This document shows positions 56,130 through 64,000 of a stretch of DNA of 64,000 nt, in pieces. Position numbers and translations under genes: made by a program. The notes beneath the pieces were generated by a model. That model searched no databases and was not told the origin of the DNA. It was given only the letters and a program-made list of their open reading frames with translations. The DNA lies in NCBI GenBank assembly GCA_963585895.1, contig OY757934.1, positions 32,988,712 through 33,052,711 on the forward strand, in the 5' to 3' direction. Position 1 is the first letter of the stretch. Every line of letters starts with the position of its first letter. Source of the stretch: Sepioteuthis lessoniana (taxonomy: Eukaryota > Mollusca > Cephalopoda > Myopsida > Loliginidae).

Positions 56130-56640
56130 CCCCAGACAGAAATGGAGGACGACGCATGTCTGGAAAAGGAACCGTCCCTGCGAAAAGGAGAAATTCGACC
56201 TCACTTCAACGGTACCCCTCCGACAGAAAAGACGTTTTTCACTCAGCTGCTAGCAATGTAACACATCTGTTTGACAAGTCCCAGGGCTTTGCATGCGGGT
56301 TGTGTCTGCTGCTAGCGAGCCGACACCGCCGAAACTAACAATATAAAAACACCCAGTTTGAAATTATTAACCATCGGAGACGACTTCTTTATTTTAACAA
56401 CTTGTTTGAGAAACGTGGTCCTCACCAAAGGTTGTTGAACCCAGAAATAAAGTTAGAATTCAAAAGGTATCTAGGTCACTTTTCTTCCTTCCTTCAGGAA
56501 TTCCTTTGTAGCCTTCACAGACAAAAAGACAACAACGAATTAAGATGGGGTAGAGAAGAAAACCAACGGAGTCAGATATCTGAACTCAAAACCCTAAAAA
56601 CCAAATACAAAACAACAAAATCTTCATAACCTCTGCAGAC
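56130..56640. repeat. Family H interspersed repeat, copy 3 (diverged)
   Basis: Shares the order of landmarks with copies 1 and 2 (ctcagctgctagcaatg, ttcctttgtagccttcacag, agacaacaacgaattaag), but with lower similarity. Confidence 0.5.
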
Positions 56641-56725
56641 ACATCACCAAGTAAACAATAACAACTAACTACAAACAAATGCATGCGTGAAGACCCAAAA
56701 TATGAAGATATAGCAATTTAAAAAA

Positions 56726-56780
<55 letters not shown>

Positions 56781-56802
56781 TGTGTGTATGTATGTGTGTG
56801 TG
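56726..56802. repeat. (CT)n-(AT)n-(GT)n compound microsatellite
   Basis: CT run, then AT run at 56746-56777, then GT-rich end. Confidence 0.95.
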
Positions 56803-58037
56803 ATTTAATTTTGCTTAGAGTGTGTTTCAGAACTGTAGATTTTGATGATGAATTTGTAAATGTTACCCTAATTCTAAATGTGACTTTAGCTACGCCCTAA
56901 AATAAACTAGACTAGCAGAGAAACCAACACTAATAACATTAATTTCTTTTTTTTTTTTTCTTTTTCTTTTTAACTAGTTTTATTATTTTATCTCACTTGG
57001 AGAAAAACATTATCACTCTTTAGCAAAAACCTTTTTTTTACTCACATGAAAAAAAAACTTCTTTGACTACTGTTAATATCGGAAATTTGAAATTTTGTTA
57101 AAAGATAATTTTGTCTGACATGATAAAAAAACTATTTTAGGATTTCATTTTGCGATAAAAGAGAAAAAAAACTGCATCAGGGAAGAACAAAAAAAAAAAT
57201 ATAAGAAAAATATCATTTGAATTATTACATCTTCTATTAAATATTTAAAGGTGCATTTTCTATTTGAAGTGTTTCCTAGTTGCAAAAAATGCTTTAAAAA
57301 AGAGAAACGAGTGTGTACTTGTGTAGAGTAGATCTTTCGGTTTATGTTAGTGAGATGGGAAGCTACTCTTACTTATAAGATAAATTATTTACAGCATATG
57401 TTGCAAAAAATGAAAAGCATAAATAAATTTTCAACCAGTATAAAAATAACAATAAATAAATAAATAAATAAATAAAAATAAATAAATAAATAAACAAAAT
57501 AAAATAAACAAAGAAAAAAGAATTTAAGTCAGATGAACATTAACATTATTACTCGACAACCAATTTAAAATATGCACAAAAGTTTCCAGTGAAAAATGTT
57601 TTTCAGTTTAGTTTTCTAAGTGAAGGCGCTGAGAATTTTGTATAAATGAAATATCTTGAGAATGTATACAGTAAGTATGGCCTATCATTTTACCAACATG
57701 AAACGAACAATCGCAAAAAAAAAAAAAAAAAAAATTAGCAAGTCTAAGGGAGATAACTGATCCATTCATAAACTGCAGCATAATTTCTTAAAGTTTAAAA
57801 CGGTTTTATGTATTGGGACAATTAATTTTAGATTTCTAAATGAACGAAAAAACAAAACAAAAAAAAAAAACAAACAAACAAACAAACAAAAAAAAACAAA
57901 AAACAAAAAAAAAAACAATTATCACACTAAAAACCATGTTTATGTTTTAGTTATTCAACAAATAACTTTGTGATACACATCCCAGTAACTGACAATTGAT
58001 TATTTAATATGACCAAGAGAAATCTACTCTCTCCTTC
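56803..58037. other. AT-rich stretch with simple repeats
   Basis: (AAAT)n at 57451-57495, poly-A at 57716-57734 and (CAAA)n-like at 57855-57915. No gene is supported. Confidence 0.5.
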
Positions 58038-58066
58038 CTCTCTCTCTCTCTATATATATATATATA

Positions 58067-58344
58067 CCAACCCTCTGCACAAGCAGGATGTGTGACAAGG
58101 TCAATTTTTTGAGTGTAGTTTAAAAGGTTGGAATTCAGTTTTCCTTCTCTTAGACTGGTTACCACACCAAAGTTAAAGAGCTCAGTCTGCCCTACTATTT
58201 ACACATAGCTGAAGGGAGAATAGTTGGATTTGTACCTTTCCAAATGGTATTAGTAATATGTGAAATACAAATAGCCTCATCCAGGTTTTGAACTCAGCTT
58301 GCTGTATCCATTTCCTACACTGGTAACCATTACACCATCAGTGC
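58067..58344 (-). mobile_element. tRNA-derived SINE, family D, copy 3, in a microsatellite
   Basis: The minus strand shows the family D head (gatggtgtaatggttaccag), central block and tail. Both sides carry a (CT)n(AT)n tract (58038-58066 and 58350-58376), so the SINE probably inserted into or duplicated that tract. Confidence 0.8.
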
Positions 58345-58412
58345 TCCCCCCCTCTCTCTCTCTCTATATATATATATACATATATATGCATACACATTCA
58401 AACTGGAAACAA

Positions 58413-58466
58413 GAGTGAGTTAAAGTCTCATTGAGTAGCCCATTAACAAGGCCTTGTGCTACATAT
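58413..58466 (+). mobile_element. Family B SINE fragment, copy 3
   Basis: gagtgagttaaagtctcatt followed by gcccattaacaaggccttgt matches the 3' half of the unit at 13886-13975. Confidence 0.5.
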
Positions 58467-58617
58467 GTTCTCTGAAGAAAGCAACAAGCTGGAAACATAC
58501 ACATATATAACACGTATGCAAAAACAAAATTAATAAATTCAAAAAATACAAATCTCTTCGTCGACCTTCTTATTTAAAAATATGTTCTTATCCTCTCTTT
58601 GGACCTATCACAACTAT

Positions 58618-58619
<2 letters not shown>

Positions 58620-58660
<41 letters not shown>

Positions 58661-58745
58661 AATTTTAAAGTTGCTTTCATTTACAATATAGAAGTTATAT
58701 ACAAGATTAGATACAATATAGAAGTTATATACGAAATCAGATCTG
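58620..58745. repeat. (AT)n and adjacent ~31-bp duplication
   Basis: (TA)n at 58621-58657, then acaatatagaagttatatac occurs twice (58683 and 58711). Confidence 0.85.
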
Positions 58746-58859
58746 CTGCATAAAGCTGTCAGCATAAAATGAAGAACATAAAACTTCAACATAGTATCCA
58801 CAAGAATATAAGGCAAGTAGAGCAATTACAAACATTAATTCAGATCATTACACTCAGTC

Positions 58860-59965
58860 TGAAGTTATTAAACTTCAAAAATTAACTTCAAAAATTCAAG
58901 TCTTTGAATCCTTTACATTTTAATATAAAGACCCTTCTTCTCAGTGACAGTCAGTAATCTATTATACATTGGTTTTCTTATTATTTTACTTTACTTCAAC
59001 AAGTTTAATTTACAACATGATTGTTTTAATTGCTTTGTTGTTATATGGTTTGCTACCTTCATATAATCTAATCTTCACAACTGATTATAGATTTTTTATT
59101 GGATTCAGATCAGGACTTGATTGCAGCCATTCCATAATCTTCTCTCCAGCAAATCTTTCATGCTCAAAGAATTCATGAGTTTGCTTAGATATACCAAAAG
59201 GGGCATTGTTATGCTTAGATACACACTTCACTTTGAAACTATGAGACAGGGACTTGTATCATGCAAAAAAAGTCTTGTCTATAAATCACAATAGTTAAAA
59301 CTTTTCTATTTAACTCTTTTATTGAATTTGAATAGTCCAATTATGGTTTGCTCAACAATTCCATCCCAAATCATTCCACTACAGCCTCCTTGTTACCATC
59401 TTTTAGCAACAAGAACATCTGAATTGGATTAAATCCATCCTTTGGCCCATCTAATTGGGTCCATTAAATGTCACTTGAGATTTGCTGATGAAATTTTTTT
59501 TTAGAAAAGTCAATTTTCAGGTATTTCTTGGTCAAATCATGATACTTTAAAATATTTGCTTTAGTGAGATGAGGGGATTTTTTTTACAGATCCCAATTCT
59601 CAAAGTTTTCTATCCCATTTGTTTTAGATTTTCTCAATTCCAGCCTTTTCAAAGATCTAATCAATGATCAAAAGAGGTTGTTTTGCTATTACCTTAGTTT
59701 ATGTTCATCTCAAGGAACATTTCAAAGCTTTTTCCTTTGCTCTGAGTTCTCAACTTTGTAATATTTTCAACAGTCTTCTTTATCGTTCAATGATCATTTG
59801 TTCTTTTGATATTTACTAAGTGAACATTCCCTCACTCAATAAATTTGTTATTTTCTATTTTTCAGTTGTTATATTCTTTCCTTTGCTCATATTTCAGAAT
59901 ATATCATGGACAAGAAAAAATAATTTTTATTAGATTTCAGAAGTCTTAAGCTAATATTAGTTTAA
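58860..59965 (-). mobile_element. Tc1-like DNA transposon relic
   Basis: The minus strand keeps the transposase C-terminal part: HEFFEHERFAGEKIMEWLQ, then SSPDLNPIKNL (59060-59170), the third catalytic block of Tc1-type enzymes. MYNRLLTVTEKKGLYIKM follows (58920-58975), the usual C-terminus. Earlier blocks (a G-G-S-V-M-I-W-like segment near 59370) are scattered by stops. The 5' half is strongly decayed and clear terminal repeats were not found. Confidence 0.75.
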
Positions 59966-59975
59966 TCTGCATATT

Positions 59976-60218
59976 TTGGGGGGTGTCCTCGTGGTGTAAT
60001 GGTTAAAGCAATGGACTGCGGAATCGTAGTACGCGAGTTCGTACTCCACTTGCGCTATTACGTTCACTTTCGGGCAAATACCCTTGGGAAAGGTATGAAC
60101 CCCCTTATCCTCTCGACTATGGGTTAAATAGTACCACTACTGTTCTTCTAGAAGAATGGCTTTGGCATCAAATAATCTACAAAGAGTTGATATGCCATTA
60201 AACAAAGAAGCCCAAACC
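59976..60218 (+). mobile_element. tRNA-derived SINE, family C, copy 3 (young)
   Basis: The best copy of the family: head gggtgtcctcgtggtgtaat, B box gagttcgtactcc, central block aaatacccttgggaaaggta, shared tail tggcatcaaataatctacaa. The nine-base target duplication ctgcatatt lies at 59967-59975 and 60219-60227. Confidence 0.9.
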
Positions 60219-60380
60219 CTGCATATTAACTTCAGTGAGACCATTCTTGTAAATTCCAAATATCTCAAAAACTAACCATCAAAAATGGTAGAAAATTTAG
60301 TTAAATATCTTATTATGCATGGAAAGGAAGGTGTTTAAATTTGAGAAATATCAGTTCTGAACTTTTTGAGTTATCATATT

Positions 60381-60659
60381 TACCAACCCCTCTGCTCAGG
60401 CAGGATATGACACAAGGTCAATTTTTAAGCGGAGTTTAACAGTTTTGAATTCAGAGTTGTCCTTCTCCTAGACTAGTTACCTCACCAAGGCTGAAGAACC
60501 TAGTCTGTCCTACTATTTGCCCATAGCTGGAGGGAGAATAATTGGATTCATACCTTTCCCGAGGGTATTAGTACTATGTGCAATGCAATCAGTCTCGTCA
60601 AGGATTTGAACTTGTGTCGCCGTGTCCATTTCCTACGACGATAACCATTACACCATGAG
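60381..60659 (-). mobile_element. tRNA-derived SINE, family D, copy 4
   Basis: The minus strand reads catggtgtaatggttatcgt (head), cacaagttcaaatcc (B box), aataccctcgggaaaggtat (central block) and a cctgcctgagcagaggggtt tail. Well preserved. Confidence 0.85.
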
Positions 60660-61597
60660 TCATTGAAGTTTGTTTGATTTGCATAATAGCTTCTGTATCA
60701 AGTGATGTTTATCATAAACCTTCCCAAGAAGATTGTTGATGGTCTCTATACCAACTCAGATTGATATGATGGAGCTCGATTATCAGAAGAATCAGTCTCT
60801 GAAATAATTAATAACTTATCTAAAGAAGAAATATGTTTAAATTTATTCAGTGTTCAAATATTATTCTGTTGTACAACAGTGAAAATTTTTATCATGACTT
60901 TTATAATTATTTTATGCATTCAGGTTGTCAGGAGTTGGGATTGAATCTTCAGTTTCAGATAGACTGTTTCCAAATAACCTGCTGATGTGATGTTAGGGCC
61001 ATTAAGAAGACCAATGTGAATATAAAGATGATTTGTCTCAAGAAGTTCCACTTCTTCAAAACATGTCTCAGAAGGATAGGCTAAGGTAAGGACAACTATA
61101 TTGGAACAGAGCATCTACTATATTATTTGAATGAAAAATAACATAGTCATTCATATGGAGAAGCATTTGTAGCAGTTGATAGATAAGTATTGAATGCAAT
61201 GCATCCTGTAAAATAAGCTTTTCTGGAATTAGAGGTAATTGCTGTGATTTGAATGCAATATTCACTCCTTGTCTGTAGAGTCAGCTTAGGTTGGCAATGG
61301 TGTTTGTAGTCTAGCAGGAACATTAGCAATACATATGGCCTGACATCATGTAAGGAATTGACAACTACTGTTCTGTTGCTGCTAATGTATACTGCAGCGT
61401 ACGCTACATGGGTATATCTGCATAGCACCAGCAGGTGTGTGCAAATATGCATATCAATGAGCCAGCAGTGTTACCTTGTCAAAGCGTTCCTGAGTTATGT
61501 TCTTCGATCACCACATACTTGTCATTACATTATATCCTTCCGCAAGGGTTACTGCCTGTCATTCCATTACACCCTTTGCATTGTCGATTGCTTAGAA
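60660..61597. other. Unassigned, weak coding traces on minus strand
   Basis: Minus frames at 60920-61114 (EVELLETNHLYIHIGLLNGP) and 61147-61452 look slightly protein-like but are not recognised and overlap other frames. Confidence 0.3.
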
Positions 61598-61607
61598 GAT
61601 TATAAAG

Positions 61608-62375
61608 TTTGGTTTGGTTTGGTTCTATGGCATATCAACCATTGTAGGTTATTTAATGCCAAATCCATTTTTATACATATATATTAAATATATGATTAAT
61701 ATTTTTGAAGGTGTCTGAGATAATTTTTCACATACAGTTAAATGGTTTCACTTATTTCTATCTAATACGAATACACAGTTGAATGTAAAAACAGTTCTAG
61801 TTCATTCAATTCATTTTAAGATAAGTACACATTTTCTTGTTTACACACAGTCATTTGTTGAAATAGAGTTATTTGTTTACACAGTTAAATGAAAGAACAA
61901 TTCTATTTCAAACAATTCATTTTAGTGTATCAACAAAGTTAAATGGTTCCAAGTATTGCTATATATTACTAGAAACTCAATAAAACATCAGTCATTTGTT
62001 TACACACACTTAAATCATCAAAGAGTTCTATTTCAAACAAATCAGTTTAGAATAAGTACACAGTTTTTGTTTACACACAGTTAGATGTCAAAACACATCT
62101 ATCCTTAACAACCCAGTTTAGCATATGTACATAGCCAGAATGTCAAACAGCTCTACTTAACCCAAGGGAACCTATCATGTGCTACCACTCAAAACCAGAG
62201 TGAACCTGGGAGTGATGGCAATAAAAGGGGTACTTAACATTCCTCAAATTTCTAATATTAGTGGAGCCTCACCATCAGATTGTTTAATATCATATCCAGG
62301 ATACTCAGTGGGTGAGACTTACCCCTCTGCAGAGATGCAGTTGGTGAATTCAGCAACCCCAGCTGACTGGGCAAG
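61608..62375 (-). mobile_element. Family E element 12, long complete form
   Basis: Bounded by the ten-base target duplication gattataaag (61598-61607, 62376-62385). Shared tail, eight or so internal repeat units, and a full body ending agctgactgggcaag. At 768 bp it is the longest uninterrupted copy. Confidence 0.9.
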
Positions 62376-62540
62376 GATTATAAAGACTTGTCTGACAAGT
62401 TGATGCCTGAGTATAAAGTTTCTCACATCTCATAACATAGAGTAGGTTTCTGTGTCCAAATATTGCAAGCATGCTAAATATAGCAAACCATTGGCTGTAT
62501 TTAGCATGAATAGAAAAAACAAGAGAACTTGTTACTTTTG

Positions 62541-64000
62541 TAAGTAAGAGTCAGTTAGGTAAAGTAGGAGTCAGTTAGGTAAAGTAGGAATCAGTTAGGT
62601 AAAGTAAGAATCAGTTAGGTAAAGTAGGAGTCAGTTAGGTAAAGTAGGAATCAGTTGGGTAAAGTAAGAGTCAGTTAGGTAACGTAAGAATCAGTGAGGT
62701 AAAGTAGGAGTCAGTTAGGTAAAGTAGGAGTCAGTTAGGTAAAGTAAGAATCAGTTAGGTAAAGTAGGAGTCAGTTAGGTAAAGTAAGAGTCAGTTAGCT
62801 AAAGTAGGAGTCAGTTAGGTAAAGTTAAAATCAGTTAGGTAAAGTAGGAATCAGTTACGTAAAGCAGGGGTCAGTTAGGTAAAGTAAGAATCAGTTAGGT
62901 AAAGTAAGAATCAGTTAGGTAAAGTCGGAGTCAGTTAGGTATTGTAGGAATCAGTTAGATAAAGTTAGAGTCAGTTAGGTAAAATAGGAATTAATTAAGT
63001 AAAGAAAGAGTCAGTTAGGTAAGTAAGAATCAGTTAAGTAAAATAAGAGTCAGTTAGGTAAAGTGGGAATCAGTTAGGTAAATTCAGAGTCTGTTAGGTG
63101 AAGTAGGAATCATTTAGGTAAAGTAGGAATCAGTTGGGTAAAGTAAGAATCAGTTAGGTAAAGTAGGAATCAGTTGGGTAAAGTAAGAATCAGTTGGGTA
63201 AAGTAAGAATCAGTTAGGTAAAGTAGGAATCAGTTAGGTAAAGTAGGAATCAGTTGGGTAAAGTAAGAATCAGTTAGGTAAAGTAGGAATCAGTTGGGTA
63301 AAGTAAGAGTCAGTTAGGTAAAGTAGGAATCAGTTAGGTAAAGTAGGAGTCAGTTAGGTAAAGTAAGAGTCAGTTAGGTAAAGTAGGAATCAGTTAGGTA
63401 AAGTAGGAATCAGTTGGGTAAAGTAAGAATCAGTTAGGTAAAGTAGGAATCAGTTAGGTAAAGTAAGAATCAGTTAGGTAAAGTAGGAATCAGTTGGGTA
63501 AAGTAAGAGTCAGTTAGGTAAAGTAGGAGTCAGTTAGGTAAAGTAGGAATCAGTTAGGTAAAGTAGGGGTCAGTTAGGTAAAGTAGTAATCAGTTAGGTA
63601 AAGAAGGAGTCAGTTAGGTAAAGTAAGAATCAGTTAGGTAAAGTAGGAATAAGTTAGGTAAAGTAGGAGTCAGTTAGGAAAAGTAGCAATCAGTTAGGTA
63701 AAGTAAGAGTCAGTTAGGTAAAGTAAGAGTCAGTTACGTAAAGTAGGAATCAGTTTGGTAAAGTAAGAATCATTTAGGTAAGTAAGGATCAGTTAGGTAA
63801 TGTAAGAGTCAGTTAGGTAAAGTTGAAATCAGTTAGGTAAAGTAAGAATCAGTTAGGTAAAGTAGGAGTCAGTTAGGTAAAGTAAGAATCAGTTAGGTAA
63901 AGTAAGAGTCAGTTAGGTAAAGTAAGAATCAGTTAGGTAAAGTAGGAGTCAGTTAGGTAAAGTAAGAATCAGTGAGGTAAAGTTGAAATCAGTTAGGTCA
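62541..64000. repeat. 20-bp minisatellite array running off the window
   Basis: About 73 units of consensus gtaaagtaggaatcagttag, with two-state positions (agtaRgaRtcag). A cagttGggta variant mostly pairs with gtaggaat on its left, giving 40-bp dimers around 63120-63500. Edges of the array beyond 64000 are unknown. Confidence 0.95.

Noticed and set aside
59976-60050. Functional tRNA gene at the SINE C head
   Set aside because: A and B boxes are present, but the sequence continues into the SINE body and recurs at 26.8 and 53.6 kb.
62541-64000. CRISPR-like regular repeats
   Set aside because: Units are contiguous 20-mers with no unique spacers, and the window is animal DNA.
62541-64000. Telomeric array because each unit contains TTAGG
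   Set aside because: The unit is 20 bp with other fixed bases, so it is a minisatellite and not a telomere repeat.

Overview
The window is AT-rich animal nuclear DNA dominated by decayed mobile elements, SINEs and microsatellites. Nothing bacterial or organellar is visible. Several tRNA-derived SINE families share a central block. RTE-type and R2-like LINEs, Tc1/mariner relics and long (AT)n, (GT)n and (CT)n tracts are also present. Together these point to an invertebrate, most likely a mollusc and possibly a coleoid cephalopod, where SINE superfamilies with a common central domain are known. The species call is an inference and cannot be settled from this window.

Layout. 0-6 kb: a SINE, a broken RTE LINE on the minus strand, and a GC-rich repeat. 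6-7 kb: a short element with perfect 64-bp terminal inverted repeats. 8.3-10.1 kb: three elements nested inside one another, each with a recognisable target duplication. 10-16 kb: a perfect 27-bp hairpin, tRNA-like SINE pieces, and an inverted pair of exon-like segments. 16-31 kb: further SINE copies, Penelope-like fragments, a Tc1 relic and an RTE 3' end. 33.7-35.1 kb: the only convincing host gene, an intronless-looking 318-codon single-pass membrane protein with a PPxY motif and a polyadenylation signal. 35-46 kb: a mariner relic, an LTR-retroelement fossil carrying an RTE fragment, an R2-like LINE, a second RTE fragment, a second copy of the GC-rich repeat and a GC-rich minisatellite. 47-62 kb: more repeats, an unidentified broken coding cluster, a mariner and a Tc1-like relic. 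62.5 kb to the end: a 20-bp tandem array that runs off the window.

The elements form a network more than a set of cooperating genes. The largest family, called family E here (12 bodies plus one tail-only piece), has the same 3' tail as the unrelated tRNA-derived SINE family C. Family C in turn shares its central block with family D. This suggests that one LINE machinery serves several non-autonomous families and that modules are exchanged between them. All family letters (A to I) are local labels. Sequence similarity was judged by eye, with no database search.
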